The position numbers and the translations under genes were made by a program. The notes below the pieces were generated by a model. The model was not told where the DNA came from, searched no databases, and was given only the letters and a program-made list of their open reading frames with translations. A stretch of 64,000 bases of DNA from Pedobacter ureilyticus (lineage in GTDB: Bacteria > Bacteroidota > Bacteroidia > Sphingobacteriales > Sphingobacteriaceae), in NCBI RefSeq assembly GCF_005925345.1, contig NZ_SSHJ01000003.1, positions 265,792 to 329,791 on the forward strand, read 5' to 3'. Below are positions 1 through 9,195 of the stretch, in pieces (within the stretch, counting starts at the first letter, position 1; every line of letters starts with the position of its first letter).

Positions 1-532
1 TACCATCATGATCCATAGAAGTCAACAAGATTTCTCCTGCACCAAGTTCTTCAGCTTGCTTAATCCATGTTTCAGTTTCAAGTTCAGTAATCAAACGACC
101 ACCATTTAGGTGAACCATATTCCTTCCATCAACATCTTTGGTGTCAACTGCGACTACTACAAACTGTACTCCAAAAGCCTTTGCTAATTCTTCAATCAGT
201 TTTGGGTTGCGTACAGCCGCAGAGTTGATACTAATTTTATCTGCACCTGCATTTAGCAAAGCTTCTGCATCGGCAATTTCGGTAATGCCTCCGCCAATGG
301 TAAAGGGAATGTTCAATTGCCTAGCTACGGCTTTTACCATTTCTATCATCGTTTTACGACGCTCATGGGTAGCGGTAATGTCTAAGAAAACCAACTCGTC
401 TGCACCTTGTTGCGCATATTGAGCGGCCAGTTCTACAGGATCGCCTGCATCACGTAAATCAACAAAGTTTACACCTTTTACGGTACGGCCGTCTTTTACA
501 TCAAGGCAGGGGATAATTCTTTTAGAAAGCAT
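1..532 (-). CDS. hisF: Imidazole glycerol phosphate synthase cyclase subunit HisF (3' part outside window)
   Basis: Read from the minus strand starting at the ATG whose complement ends at 532. The frame stays open to the left edge (about 177 codons), so the C-terminal third is missing. The N-terminus [20 protein letters not shown], the FLDITAT stretch, FTIGGGI and KISINSAA are the hallmark of the HisF (beta/alpha)8 barrel. HisF takes ammonia made by HisH and converts PRFAR to imidazole glycerol phosphate and AICAR. It is the last his gene visible, and hisI/hisE would be expected further left. The ORF on the opposite strand at 138-422 is a shadow. Identification is firm; the end is not visible. 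Confidence 0.96.
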   Translation of the reverse strand, partial: MLSKRIIPCLDVKDGRTVKGVNFVDLRDAGDPVELAAQYAQQGADELVFLDITATHERRKTMIEMVKAVARQLNIPFTIGGGITEIADAEALLNAGADKISINSAAVRNPKLIEELAKAFGVQFVVVAVDTKDVDGRNMVHLNGGRLITELETETWIKQAEELGAGEILLTSMDHDG

Positions 533-545
533 GTTTGTCTGTTTT

Positions 546-624
546 CGTCATTGCGAGGCACGAAGTAATCTTACAACGTTTGCTAGTTATTAGCTTTGAG
601 ATTACTTCGTGCCTCTTAACGACG
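546..624. repeat. Intergenic inverted repeat (family A, CGTCAtt...) between hisF and the small membrane gene
   Basis: Left arm 546-571 and right arm 599-624 form an imperfect palindrome of about 26 bp per arm, centred on a 27-base loop. The arm ends are CGTCA/CGACG, like the repeats at 6351-6446, 2540-2580 and inside 12741-12896. In RNA of either strand it would fold into a long hairpin. It may act as a processing or attenuation site inside the his transcript, or be a mobile palindromic element. Confidence 0.6.
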
Positions 625-638
625 ATGATGTTTATTTT

Positions 639-845
639 TTAATTTGTTTTCAACCCTTTTCTAAATACTATAATACCAGCTATTATTGTTGGTAACCAAG
701 CGAAAAAAGAAATCATACCAAAATATCTAATTAGGCTAGTTTCGATTACTTCAGAGAAAGTATACACTCCGAAAAAAAACATTACAATTCCAAGTGTAAA
801 TAATATGAAACTTATGATAAGTAGATTTTTTCCGGTGATTTCCAC
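639..845 (-). CDS. Small two-helix membrane protein within the his operon
   Basis: A 68-residue ORF lying between hisA and hisF and read in the same direction. It has two clear hydrophobic segments (about residues 8-29 and 41-60) joined by a short polar loop, and a basic C-terminus (FRKGLKTN). I do not recognise a family. No enzyme of histidine synthesis looks like this. It may be a local insertion carried on the operon transcript. Its high hydrophobicity and the fact that it fills an otherwise empty gap support it being real, but a protein this short and A/T-rich could be accidental. Confidence 0.45.
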   Translation of the reverse strand: MEITGKNLLIISFILFTLGIVMFFFGVYTFSEVIETSLIRYFGMISFFAWLPTIIAGIIVFRKGLKTN

Positions 846-880
846 GTCTAAATACTAACTACTAATATCTTTTAATCTAT

Positions 881-1630
881 CTATATCGAGCTCAACTGTT
901 GTAAATTCCAATTCTTAACCTCTTCAATAGAAATGCGATTTTCGTAAATTGCTTTACCCACCACCACACTTCTAATCGGCAACTGTGCTAATTCTTCAAT
1001 GTCAGCCATGGCACTCACACCGCCCGAGGCAATAAGCTTAATCATAGGGGAGTGGTCTAGCAGTTTTTTGTAAAGGTCTACAGCGGCGCCGCCTAATTTA
1101 CCATCCTTATTAATATCTGTACATAAAAAGCGGAAGAAGCCCAGTGCTAGACATTTATCCACGTAATCCATCAGTTTAATTGGCGAGCTTTCCATCCAGC
1201 CCGAGTATTTAATAACCTCGTCTAATACATCAATCGCAATGACGATGCGGTTAGCGTAATCATCTTTTTTAGCAAAAGCTTCACTCAGTTCTGGCAAGAA
1301 ATCGGGGTTGCTAATGGCTTGCGTACCCACAATTACACGGTGGATACCAGCATCAAGCAAATTGGTTACCTGTTCAATGGTGCGGATACCGCCACCATAT
1401 TGCACCTTCATATCCGTTTTCTTGATGATGTCGAAAAGTGCTTTTTGGTTACTAAAATCGCCTTTGGCACCATTCAAATCTATAATATGGATAAAGTCTG
1501 TACCGTTAGATCGATATTGCTCAATCATGTCTTCGATAGAAACATTGTATTCGGTTTTTTGATTGTAATCGCCTTCGCGTAAACGAACTACTTTGCCGTC
1601 TAAAATATCTATTGCAGGAATAATGTACAT
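881..1630 (-). CDS. hisA: Phosphoribosylformimino-5-aminoimidazole carboxamide ribotide isomerase
   Basis: 249 residues, a normal HisA length. It opens with MYIIPAIDILDGKVVRLREG, which contains the catalytic Asp of the first strand (AIDILDGK). VQYGGGIR, the phosphate-binding GGV near residue 205, and the matching catalytic Asp in the second half (TDINKDG near 170) complete the half-barrel repeat shared with HisF. It performs the Amadori rearrangement ProFAR to PRFAR, feeding HisF/HisH. It lies 89 bp after hisH in the his operon. ORFs on the plus strand at 1308-1582 are shadows. Confidence 0.96.
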   Translation of the reverse strand: MYIIPAIDILDGKVVRLREGDYNQKTEYNVSIEDMIEQYRSNGTDFIHIIDLNGAKGDFSNQKALFDIIKKTDMKVQYGGGIRTIEQVTNLLDAGIHRVIVGTQAISNPDFLPELSEAFAKKDDYANRIVIAIDVLDEVIKYSGWMESSPIKLMDYVDKCLALGFFRFLCTDINKDGKLGGAAVDLYKKLLDHSPMIKLIASGGVSAMADIEELAQLPIRSVVVGKAIYENRISIEEVKNWNLQQLSSI

Positions 1631-1719
1631 TTTCTTAAGTTTAAAAAGGTTGTAAGTTATAGGTTGTAAGTTATACGTTTTGTGGTGCTAATTATCGCAT
1701 CAGCTAATCATCACATCAA

Positions 1720-2328
1720 TTAAAGCATCGAAAAATTCTTCAGCAATTGTTCTCCAGCTTCTCCAGATTTCTCTGGATGGAACTGAACGCCGTAAAAATT
1801 GTCTTTTTGTATAGCCGCCGAAAACTTGTTGCCATAAGTTACCGAAGCGATGTCAAAAATAGGGTTATATTCAATAAAATACGAATGAACAAAATAAAAC
1901 TGTGCATCAGCGTTAACATGTTTAAACAGTAAATTGTTTGCAAAACTTACGTGGTTCCAGCCCATGTGCGGAATTTTGATACCCAAAGACTTATCGAAAA
2001 GCTTGGTTCGAATAGGGGCAATGTTCAGTAAATCGGCATTACCTTCTTCCGAATGAGCTGTTAGCAGCTGCATACCCACGCAAATACCCAAAACAGGTTT
2101 TGTTAAAGCCTTTATGGCTGCTACCAAGCCCGTCTGCTGCAGTTTTTGCATGGCTGCACCAGCATGGCCAACTCCGGGAATAATAATGTGGCTATATTTT
2201 GCTAAATCAGCTTCGGTATTTACCATGCCATAGCCAATGCTTTGCCTATCCAGTGCAGCAGTAAGCGAAAAGATGTTACCAGCGCCGTAGTTTACAATGC
2301 CGATGGTGTTTCTTGTATTATCGTTCAT
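1720..2328 (-). CDS. hisH: Imidazole glycerol phosphate synthase glutaminase subunit HisH
   Basis: A class-I glutamine amidotransferase of 202 residues. The nucleophile motif is GICVGMQLL (Cys near residue 82), and the catalytic His-Glu pair appears in GVQFHPEKSG near the C-terminus. N-terminal IVNYGAGNIFSL is typical of HisH. It supplies ammonia from glutamine to HisF. The gap of about 300 bp to hisB upstream holds repeats, not another gene. Confidence 0.96.
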   Translation of the reverse strand: MNDNTRNTIGIVNYGAGNIFSLTAALDRQSIGYGMVNTEADLAKYSHIIIPGVGHAGAAMQKLQQTGLVAAIKALTKPVLGICVGMQLLTAHSEEGNADLLNIAPIRTKLFDKSLGIKIPHMGWNHVSFANNLLFKHVNADAQFYFVHSYFIEYNPIFDIASVTYGNKFSAAIQKDNFYGVQFHPEKSGEAGEQLLKNFSML

Positions 2329-2371
2329 TTTTTATCTTTTGAAAATGAATGTTTGTGTTTATAGGTACTGT

Positions 2372-2581
2372 TGTCCCGCCTGTCCGCTTTACTTTAGGGT
2401 AAACACATTGGTTTACCACTACGTGTTCGCTACTATCGGGTTTATTTAACTTCTGCCTGTCCCTTGCATCTACGTTCATCGTTCGTAATTTCGATCCCGA
2501 TTTTTCTTCGGGATCGAAATCTGTTATCGCCTATGCCAAACTCTGAGATTTCTCCTCGTTCCTCGTCGAAATGACGAAAAG
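2372..2581. repeat. Repeat-filled spacer between hisB and hisH
   Basis: This 300-bp gap has no credible gene. Bases 2372-2445 resemble 13363-13420: both carry a TCCGCTTT block and a TCGCTaCTAnCGGGTTTA block around a different centre (repeat family B). At 2488-2520 there is a perfect 13-bp stem (ATTTCGATCCCGA and its complement) with a 7-base loop. At about 2550-2580 there is a half copy of the family A end (CTCGTCGAAATGACG). Such composite palindromes look like REP-type elements inserted in an operon spacer. Confidence 0.55.
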
Positions 2582-2627
2582 GTTTAGCTATTTGTCCAAT
2601 CGTAATTCGTAAATCTAAAATCGTAAA

Positions 2628-3809
2628 TTAAAGAACCCCTTTGGTGCTCGGCAAGACCATTTTTTCGGCATCCCGCTTTACCGCCATTTTTATCGCCTTT
2701 GCAAAAGCTTTAAAAATCGCTTCAATTTTATGGTGTTCGTTTTCTCCCTCTGCTTTAATGTTTAAATTGCACTTAGCTGCATCACTAAACGATTTAAAGA
2801 AATGAAAAAACATTTCTGTTGGTACGTCGCCCACACGCTCACGTTTAAACTCCGCATCCCAAACAATCCAGTTTCTTCCGCCAAAATCAATAGCTACCTG
2901 CGCCAAGCAATCATCCATGGGTAAACAAAAACCATAACGTTCAATGCCCAATTTATTACCTATGGCTTTGGCAAATGCTTCGCCTAATGCAAGTCCAGTA
3001 TCTTCAATGGTATGGTGTTCGTCAATATGGAGGTCGCCATCCGTTACGATATCTAAATCCATGCTACCATGTCGAGCAATTTGGTCCAACATGTGATCGA
3101 AAAAGTTTAATCCCGTATGAATATGCGCTTTACCCGTTCCATCTAAATCTAGTTTGATGCTAATTTTAGTTTCATTGGTATTGCGTTGGTGCTTTACTGT
3201 TCTCGCTCCACCACGTAAAAACGTATAGATATCTTCCCAGTTCTTGGTTTCTAGGGCAATAATGTCGCTAAGTGTATCGTACTTATCTAAATTCTCTAAA
3301 GCACCTAAGTTGTCATTGTTGCGCAAGTATATTCCTTTTGCTCCTAAATTCTTGGCTAATACAATGTCATTCAACCTGTCGCCAATTACGAAAGAATTCT
3401 TCAAGTCGTAACCTTCTCCCAAGTATTTGGTGAGTAGGGCAGTGCCCGGCTTGCGGGTTGGGGCATTGTCTTTGGCAAAAGTTTTATCAATTATAATCTC
3501 ATCAAATACTACACCTTCAGTAGCGTAAGTATCTACAATAAAGTTTTGTATAGGCCAAAAATTTTCTTCAGGGTGTGAAGCTGTGCCTAAACCATCTTGG
3601 TTAGTTACCATAACCAATTTGTAGTCTAGCTCTTTGGCAATTTTCGAAAGGTAGTACAATGCTCTAGGATAAAATTTCAGTTTGGCAAAGCTATCTACCT
3701 GCTCGTCATCTGGCTCAATGTTCAAGGTGCCATCACGGTCTATAAATAAAACCTTCCAACCTTCTAAAGGGGTATTGGAAGTTGTTAGATCTGTTGTGTT
3801 GTGGTTCAT
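2628..3809 (-). CDS. hisB: Bifunctional histidinol-phosphatase / imidazoleglycerol-phosphate dehydratase
   Basis: 393 residues with two domains. The N-terminal part (about 15-180) is a HAD-type histidinol-phosphate phosphatase: the nucleophile motif is FIDRDGTLN (Asp25), then [12 protein letters not shown] and VIGDRLNDI. The C-terminal part (about 205-393) is the IGP dehydratase, with metal-binding [13 protein letters not shown] and [10 protein letters not shown] and a second pair ENEHHKIEA. The fusion matches the enterobacterial and Bacteroidetes form of HisB and covers steps 6 and 8 of the pathway. It lies 24 bp after hisC. The alternative start sites before DRDGT are not decisive. Confidence 0.96.
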   Translation of the reverse strand: MNHNTTDLTTSNTPLEGWKVLFIDRDGTLNIEPDDEQVDSFAKLKFYPRALYYLSKIAKELDYKLVMVTNQDGLGTASHPEENFWPIQNFIVDTYATEGVVFDEIIIDKTFAKDNAPTRKPGTALLTKYLGEGYDLKNSFVIGDRLNDIVLAKNLGAKGIYLRNNDNLGALENLDKYDTLSDIIALETKNWEDIYTFLRGGARTVKHQRNTNETKISIKLDLDGTGKAHIHTGLNFFDHMLDQIARHGSMDLDIVTDGDLHIDEHHTIEDTGLALGEAFAKAIGNKLGIERYGFCLPMDDCLAQVAIDFGGRNWIVWDAEFKRERVGDVPTEMFFHFFKSFSDAAKCNLNIKAEGENEHHKIEAIFKAFAKAIKMAVKRDAEKMVLPSTKGVL

Positions 3810-3833
3810 TTATGCTATTTGCTATGAAGCCCT

Positions 3834-4877
3834 TTAGGGGTTTGTTGTTAATGCGGTTAAAAGTTGGTTGTTTTCTTCTACAGTACCTACGGTAATGCGT
3901 AAGCAATCATCACATAGCACTACTTTAGAGCGGTCTCTCACAATAATGCCCTGCTCTACCAATTGGTTGTAGATATTATGGGCATCTTCAATTTTTACCA
4001 AAATAAAATTAGCATCAGAAGGGTAAACCTTTTCTACGTTCTCTAATCTGCTTAAAGCATTACCTAGTCTATCTCTCTCGTTTACGGTCAATTTAATCCA
4101 CTCGTTTACCTGTTGGATATTCTGTAAAGCCACCAAAGCTAAATCTTGCGTTGCTTGATTGATGTTGTAAGGTGGTTTCACTTTGTTCAGGATATCAATA
4201 ACGTGGGTCGAAGAGAAGGCCATTCCTAAGCGCAAAGCTGCTAGTCCCCAGGCTTTAGAGAAAGTTTGTAGTACCACTAAGTTTGCATATTCAGTTAACT
4301 CTTGAATAAACGTCTTCTGCTTCGCGAAATTGATATAGGCTTCGTCTATTACCACCAAGCCTTTAAAATTGGCTAAAATCGTTTCTATGTCCGTTCTATT
4401 TAAAGAATTTCCAGTAGGATTGTTGGGCGAACAAATGAAAATCATCTTGGTGTTGGTATCAATCGTTTCCGCAATCTTTTCCAAATCTAGTTGGAAGTCT
4501 GGCGTAAGGTTAACTTTGCGTACTTCAACGTCGTTAATACCGGCCGACACTTCGTACATGCCATAAGTAGGGGGAAGGATAATGACGTTGTCTTTACCAG
4601 GATTGCAAAAGGCCCTAAAAAGTAAGTCGATGGCTTCGTCGCTGCCGTTGCCTAGAAAGGTATTTTCTATAGGCACTCCTTTAATCTTGCTGATGGCATC
4701 TTTTACATCCAGTTGTAAAGGATCTGGATAGCGATTGTAGTTGGCAGGTAGGGGCGAGCCAAAGCTATTTTCATTGGCGTCTAAATACACACTCGCCTGT
4801 CCTTTAAATTCGTCCCTAGCGGTAGAATAGGGCTTTAAGTTTTTTATATTTTCTCGTTGTAAGTCTCTTACGTCCAT
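3834..4877 (-). CDS. hisC: Histidinol-phosphate aminotransferase
   Basis: A 347-residue class-II, PLP-dependent aminotransferase of fold type I. The substrate-binding N-terminus reads YLDANENSFG, followed by RYPDP, GNGSDEAIDLL, CSPNNPTGN and DEAYINF. The PLP lysine sits in TFSKAWGLAALRLG (near residue 210). It transfers the amino group of glutamate to imidazole acetol phosphate. It stands between hisD and hisB, 24 bp upstream of hisB. Confidence 0.96.
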   Translation of the reverse strand: MDVRDLQRENIKNLKPYSTARDEFKGQASVYLDANENSFGSPLPANYNRYPDPLQLDVKDAISKIKGVPIENTFLGNGSDEAIDLLFRAFCNPGKDNVIILPPTYGMYEVSAGINDVEVRKVNLTPDFQLDLEKIAETIDTNTKMIFICSPNNPTGNSLNRTDIETILANFKGLVVIDEAYINFAKQKTFIQELTEYANLVVLQTFSKAWGLAALRLGMAFSSTHVIDILNKVKPPYNINQATQDLALVALQNIQQVNEWIKLTVNERDRLGNALSRLENVEKVYPSDANFILVKIEDAHNIYNQLVEQGIIVRDRSKVVLCDDCLRITVGTVEENNQLLTALTTNP

Positions 4878-4961
4878 TTTTTCTTTTGTTGTGATTTCAC
4901 AGATTTAATTGATTTGTTTTTTGGATGTTAGTTGTTTGGTTTCTTGTCTTTCGACTAATAC

Positions 4962-6257
4962 CTAATCCCTAACTCCTAATCCCTGTAATCTAATCGTTAC
5001 TGCATTCTTATGCGCCTGCAAACCTTCTGCTTCTGCTAATACTTGTACAGTTTTGCCTATGTTTTTTAAACCACTAGCTGATAAGTGCTGGAAAGTGATT
5101 TTTTTTACAAAAGTATCCACTGAAACACCCGAATAAGCTTTTGCAAAGGCACTTGTTGGTAAGGTGTGGTTGGTCCCAGAGGCATAATCACCAGCACTTT
5201 CGGGGGTCAAGTTTCCTAGAAATACCGAGCCTGCATTGGTAATCAATGGGATAAGGTCCTCATATTTTTCAGTCGCCAAAATCAAATGTTCGGGAGCATA
5301 AAAGTTGCTAAAATCCATGCCTTCTTTAAGATTGTCTACAACTACTACATAAGAGTTTGCAATAGCCGCTGCAGCAATATCTTTTCTAGGTAGTTCGGTC
5401 AATTGCCTATTAATTTCCTCAATTACTTTTATTGCAGTTTTATTTGAGGTAACTGTTAAAATCGATTGACTATCAATACCATGCTCTGCTTGTGCAAGTA
5501 GGTCTGCGGCTACGTATGACGGATTGGCAGTCTCATCTGCAAGCACTAAAACCTCTGATGGGCCAGCCGGCATATCGATAGCGACACGGTTTTGTACCAG
5601 CTTTTTAGCTTCGGTAACATAACGGTTGCCCGGTCCAAAAATCTTGTAAACTTGAGGGATCGTTTCTGTTCCGTAGGCCATTGCCGCTACTGCTTGTGCG
5701 CCTCCTGCCAAATAAATTTTATCAATGTTAAGTAAGGTGGCTACATAAGCAATATAGCAATTTACTTTACCATCGCTTTGCGGAGGCGAGCAAACTACAA
5801 TCTCTTGGCAGCCAGCAATTTTTGCCGGAATGCCTAACATCAGGAAAGTGCTTGGCAGTACCGCAGTACCTCCTGGAACATATAAGCCAACACGCTCAAT
5901 ACCTCTCACTTCACGCCAGCAAGTCACGCCGGGCATGGTTTCTATTTTTTCTTCGGGTTTTAATTGCGAAGCATGGAAAGTGTAGATGTTTTGATAGGCG
6001 GTATCTATCGCGGTTTTTACCTCCGCTGGAATTTGTTCGGCCAGTTCGGCTAGTTCTTTCTTGCCAATAAAAAGAGAAGAAAGCTCAATGTTGTCGAACT
6101 GTTTTGCGTAACTAAGAAGAGCCTGGTCGCCATTGTTTTTCACGTTATCAATGATCTCTTCAGTTCTCAATTTAACTAAATTATCGTCAGAAATACTACG
6201 TGAGCATAAGCTGTTTAGTTTTTCTTTACTTAAATCTTTAAAGTTATAGATTTTCAA
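4962..6257 (-). CDS. hisD: Histidinol dehydrogenase
   Basis: 431 residues, the usual length. [14 protein letters not shown], the [18 protein letters not shown] stretch, [11 protein letters not shown] and AEHGIDSQ form the known HisD core, with Zn and catalytic residues of the His-Glu type in YAPEHLIL and in [13 protein letters not shown]. It catalyses the two NAD-dependent oxidations of L-histidinol to L-histidine. Second gene of the operon, separated from hisG by a 237-bp gap with a palindromic repeat. Confidence 0.96.
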   Translation of the reverse strand: MKIYNFKDLSKEKLNSLCSRSISDDNLVKLRTEEIIDNVKNNGDQALLSYAKQFDNIELSSLFIGKKELAELAEQIPAEVKTAIDTAYQNIYTFHASQLKPEEKIETMPGVTCWREVRGIERVGLYVPGGTAVLPSTFLMLGIPAKIAGCQEIVVCSPPQSDGKVNCYIAYVATLLNIDKIYLAGGAQAVAAMAYGTETIPQVYKIFGPGNRYVTEAKKLVQNRVAIDMPAGPSEVLVLADETANPSYVAADLLAQAEHGIDSQSILTVTSNKTAIKVIEEINRQLTELPRKDIAAAAIANSYVVVVDNLKEGMDFSNFYAPEHLILATEKYEDLIPLITNAGSVFLGNLTPESAGDYASGTNHTLPTSAFAKAYSGVSVDTFVKKITFQHLSASGLKNIGKTVQVLAEAEGLQAHKNAVTIRLQGLGVRD

Positions 6258-6350
6258 TGTTTTAAAATTTTAAATTAACTAATAGTTAATAGTAAAAATT
6301 AAAGTATTTGATGGTTTTTTTGTATGAATATAGGTGTTTTTTAAGTCGCC

Positions 6351-6446
6351 CGTCATTTCGACCGTAGTGGAGAAATCTTTAAACTGTGAAATGAAAATTA
6401 CATCTCCAAAGATTTCTCTGCTCGCTTCGCTGCGGTCGAAATGACG
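6351..6446. repeat. 96-bp inverted repeat of family A between hisD and hisG
   Basis: Outer arms CGTCATTTCGACCG (6351-6364) and its perfect complement (6433-6446). An inner pair AGAAATCTTT (6371-6380) matches AAAGATTTCT (6408-6417). The whole spacer can fold into a long two-part hairpin. A 66-codon ORF on the minus strand (6279-6479) lies over it and is best seen as an accident of the repeat. The CGTCATTTCGA end recurs at 2565-2580 and inside 12741-12896, so it belongs to a dispersed family. Confidence 0.7.
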
Positions 6447-6494
6447 AGATGTAATGCTTCTTTCTCTATTCATATTCAAACAGTGATAATTAAT

Positions 6495-7346
6495 TTAAGT
6501 AATGATTTTTTCGATCGGCATAACTACAATTCCTTGTGCACCGGCGGCTTTTAAGCTATTGATCTTTACCCAAAAGTCTTGCTCGTCAATTACCGAATGA
6601 ACGGCAACCCAATCTTCTTCGAACAATGGCACTACCGTTGGACTTTTCACTCCAGGTAATAAATCTACCACGGCTTTAAGGTTTTCTTTTGCAACGTTAA
6701 GTACTACATATTTGGTAGTTCTAGCTCTCAATACAGATTGTATTCTTTGTACAATTTCTACCACCTCGGTATTAAACTCTAACCCTGGGGTAGATACTAG
6801 AACAGCTTCCGAATTCATCACGCTAGTGAAAGGCTTTAATCCGTTATTTTTCAAGGTGCCACCAGTAGATACAATATCAAATATTGCATCACTTAATCCC
6901 AAGCCTGGGCCAATTTCTACCGATCCAGAAATGTTTCTGATCTGCGCATTCACTTGGTTTGCTTTTAAGTATTTTTCGAGAATTACAGGGTAAGATGTAG
7001 CAATTACTTTTCCATCTAATTTTGCAACCGTATCAATATCACTATCGTTCTTAACTGCAATTTTTAAAGAACATTTACCAAATCCTAATTTTTGAAGATA
7101 AGATACGTTGGCGCCGGTTTCTACAATTACATTTTCGCCAACAATACCTAAATCGGCAATGCCGTCTTGCACGTATTCTGGGATATCATCATCCCTAAGA
7201 AAAAGAATTTCTAAGGGAAAGTTAGTAACAGTGGAGATAAGGGAGCTTTTGTAGTTTTCGAAAGATAAACCACAATTTTTAAGAATTTCTACTGATTTTT
7301 CGTTTAATCTACCCGATTTTTGGATAGCAATTTTAAGTGTTTTCAC
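6495..7346 (-). CDS. hisG: ATP phosphoribosyltransferase, long form (HisG-L)
   Basis: 283 residues, matching the long hexameric form with a C-terminal regulatory domain (ACT-like, from about residue 210, ending VVMPIEKII). The N-terminal catalytic domains show KIAIQKSGRLNEKS, DLGIVGENV and the PRPP-binding stretch DAIFDIVSTGGTLKNNGLK. It commits ATP and PRPP to histidine synthesis and is feedback-inhibited by histidine in the family. First structural gene of the operon, preceded by a leader peptide and promoter (7,400-7,550). No separate hisZ is seen or needed for this form. Confidence 0.96.
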   Translation of the reverse strand: MKTLKIAIQKSGRLNEKSVEILKNCGLSFENYKSSLISTVTNFPLEILFLRDDDIPEYVQDGIADLGIVGENVIVETGANVSYLQKLGFGKCSLKIAVKNDSDIDTVAKLDGKVIATSYPVILEKYLKANQVNAQIRNISGSVEIGPGLGLSDAIFDIVSTGGTLKNNGLKPFTSVMNSEAVLVSTPGLEFNTEVVEIVQRIQSVLRARTTKYVVLNVAKENLKAVVDLLPGVKSPTVVPLFEEDWVAVHSVIDEQDFWVKINSLKAAGAQGIVVMPIEKIIT

Positions 7347-7386
7347 TTTAGTTAAATTATAGGATAAGAAATATAGAATCTATTTT

Positions 7387-7439
7387 AAAAACCATTCTGA
7401 AGTACAGAACATCAAATTACATATCGCCACAATGGCGAT
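7387..7439 (-). promoter_or_regulatory. Candidate attenuator hairpins of the his operon
   Basis: In the minus-strand RNA the end of the leader ORF forms a perfect 7-bp hairpin (plus coordinates 7423-7429 with 7433-7439). It is followed by a smaller hairpin (7395-7399 with 7405-7409) running straight into UGGUUUUUAAAA, a weak intrinsic-terminator shape. AAACCAU near the His codons of the leader can also pair with AUGGUUU in front of the U-run, giving an alternative fold. This is the layout expected of ribosome-mediated attenuation, though the terminator stem is short. The mechanism is inferred. Confidence 0.5.
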
Positions 7440-7476
7440 GGTGTAGATGAAAATGATGGTTTAAAAATAGGGTCAT
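7417..7476 (-). CDS. hisL: Histidine operon leader peptide (HisL-like)
   Basis: A 19-codon ORF between the his promoter and hisG, too short for a usual ORF list. It reads MTLFLNHHFHLHHRHCGDM and stops at TAA, so 6 of 9 residues from position 7 to 15 are histidine. A run of His codons in a short ORF just after the promoter and ahead of overlapping hairpins is the classic sign of an attenuation leader. The sequence is not similar to the enterobacterial HisL apart from its His content. Starvation for charged tRNA-His would stall the ribosome here and allow read-through into hisG. Confidence 0.72.
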   Translation of the reverse strand: MTLFLNHHFHLHHRHCGDM

Positions 7477-7515
7477 TATACTTGTTTCTTTTCCTTAATT
7501 TTGCAGGATATAGGG

Positions 7516-7547
7516 CAAATATATACTAGTTTGGTATACAATCCAAA
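7516..7547 (-). promoter_or_regulatory. Bacteroidetes-type promoter of the his operon
   Basis: Minus strand: TTTG (complement of 7544-7547), exactly 20 bases, then TATATTTG (complement of 7516-7523). This matches the Bacteroidetes primary sigma consensus TTTG-N19-21-TAnnTTTG without a mismatch. Start of transcription would fall near 7508, giving a leader of about 30 bases before the hisL start codon. Confidence 0.75.
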
Positions 7548-7593
7548 AAAAATGGCATTTTATTTGCAATAAATGCCTATCTAATTAAAATTG

Positions 7594-9195
7594 ATGTTAA
7601 AAATAATCTTCCTGAATTTGAGAAAAGCGCTACTTTTTGTTGTTTTATGTATGTTTATAACAGGATGCGATTGGTTTAGAGAAAAACCGGAAATTGCTAC
7701 TGTGCTGGCTAAACATTTTGATAACAAGCTTTATAATAAATTTGATACCGCAATTTACCTTCCTATTTTTAAGGCTAAATTAGAAGACCAAAGCAAAGGT
7801 TTTTTAAACCCAAAATTAATTTCAGCTTTTTATGCAAAGAATGAGTATTTGCCCAAATTGATTACTAAATTCTACGTAACTGGGCAGCTAGATACCCTAA
7901 AAAGTTTCGTTGCACAAAGCAAAGCCGATGGTTTTAATCCTGAGATTTTCAATGCTACAGCTTACGAGAAACAATTGCAGGCCCTCAATCGAAACCAATT
8001 TAAAACTATTGACGAGGTTTACGAAGCTATTGCGGACTTGGAGTTAAACACTGCCTATATCCTTAATAAATACACTAATTTTATGGGTTATGGCAGCATC
8101 AATCCCCGTAATTTTTTCAATCGATTTTATATAAAGGTACTTAGGCCAGATAGTTTAAAAATGGATTCGGTATTAAATACCGAAAATTTGGTGGCTGAGC
8201 TAAAGAAAGTACAGCCTACAAATAGGCCTTACATCGAACTAAAAAAGGCACTGGCAAATTATCGCGATAGCATTGGCAACGAAGAAACGCCACAGGTTAA
8301 TGCTATTAAGATGAATTTGGAGCGTATGCGTTGGCGGTTGCCGTTACAAACCGAAGAGCTGGTTGTAGTTAACATCCCCGATTTTACATTAACTTGGTTT
8401 AAACAAGACGATACGCTTGCACACATGAACGTATGCGTAGGAGGTAAAAGGGAAGCTACGTACGTACAAAAAATGAAAAGGTATTTAAAAACCGGACGAT
8501 TAGATGATAAGCCTAAAAATCATGAAACGCCACAGCTCTTTAGCGTTTTTAATGCCATACAGGTAAACCCTATTTGGAACATACCAGTAAGTATTGCCAA
8601 AAGTGAAATCTATTGGATGGCGAGAAAAGACCCTTACTATTTATCTAACAATAACATAAGGGTGTATTACAAAGGGAAATTAGTTAACGATCCTGATACG
8701 ATAGATTGGAATAAATACCCTAGGGAGAAGCTACCTTTTAACTTTAAACAAGGATCTGGAGATGGAAATGCACTAGGCAAGTTCAAATTTGTATTCGATA
8801 ACAGTGCTAGTATTTACCTACATGATACCAATAATAAATACGGTTTTAAGCTGGCTAACAGGGCTATTAGTCATGGTTGTGTACGCATAGAGCAACCTTT
8901 AAGATTTGCAGAGTTAATGGTAAAAGACAAATACCAGTACGATAGGTTACGTATGGATGTAGATTTGCCACCAATAGACACTACTAAAAATGAGGTTTTT
9001 AAAAAGAAACTAGCTAAAAAAGCAGACACCCTTAATATTTTCCAACTAAAACCTACTTGGTATGCCCCGCGTAAAAGTATTGGCGTTTTTATAGCCTATT
9101 ACACCGCATGGGCGGATAAAGGCAAAGCGCAATTTAGACCAGATGTGTACGAATATGACCCCATTTTGTGGCAGGCAATTAAACGCTACATGTAA
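7594..9195 (+). CDS. L,D-transpeptidase (YkuD/YcbB type), predicted lipoprotein
   Basis: About 533 residues. ATG at 7594 is preferred over the TTG codon just before it. A signal peptide ends in FITGC, a lipobox, so the protein should be lipid-anchored in the envelope. The large N-terminal part resembles the scaffold of YcbB-like murein L,D-transpeptidases. The YkuD catalytic domain (about residues 260-450) carries the active-site motif SHGCVRIEQP with the nucleophilic Cys. The enzyme forms 3-3 cross-links in peptidoglycan. It is divergent from the his operon. Its last ~35 codons and 3' flank are duplicated 1.3 kb downstream. Confidence 0.88.
   Translation: MLKIIFLNLRKALLFVVLCMFITGCDWFREKPEIATVLAKHFDNKLYNKFDTAIYLPIFKAKLEDQSKGFLNPKLISAFYAKNEYLPKLITKFYVTGQLDTLKSFVAQSKADGFNPEIFNATAYEKQLQALNRNQFKTIDEVYEAIADLELNTAYILNKYTNFMGYGSINPRNFFNRFYIKVLRPDSLKMDSVLNTENLVAELKKVQPTNRPYIELKKALANYRDSIGNEETPQVNAIKMNLERMRWRLPLQTEELVVVNIPDFTLTWFKQDDTLAHMNVCVGGKREATYVQKMKRYLKTGRLDDKPKNHETPQLFSVFNAIQVNPIWNIPVSIAKSEIYWMARKDPYYLSNNNIRVYYKGKLVNDPDTIDWNKYPREKLPFNFKQGSGDGNALGKFKFVFDNSASIYLHDTNNKYGFKLANRAISHGCVRIEQPLRFAELMVKDKYQYDRLRMDVDLPPIDTTKNEVFKKKLAKKADTLNIFQLKPTWYAPRKSIGVFIAYYTAWADKGKAQFRPDVYEYDPILWQAIKRYM

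Noticed and set aside
6279..6479. 66-codon ORF on the minus strand between hisD and hisG
   Set aside because: It lies across the family A palindrome and has no protein-like composition (a run of Arg/Ser/Asp codons from the repeat).
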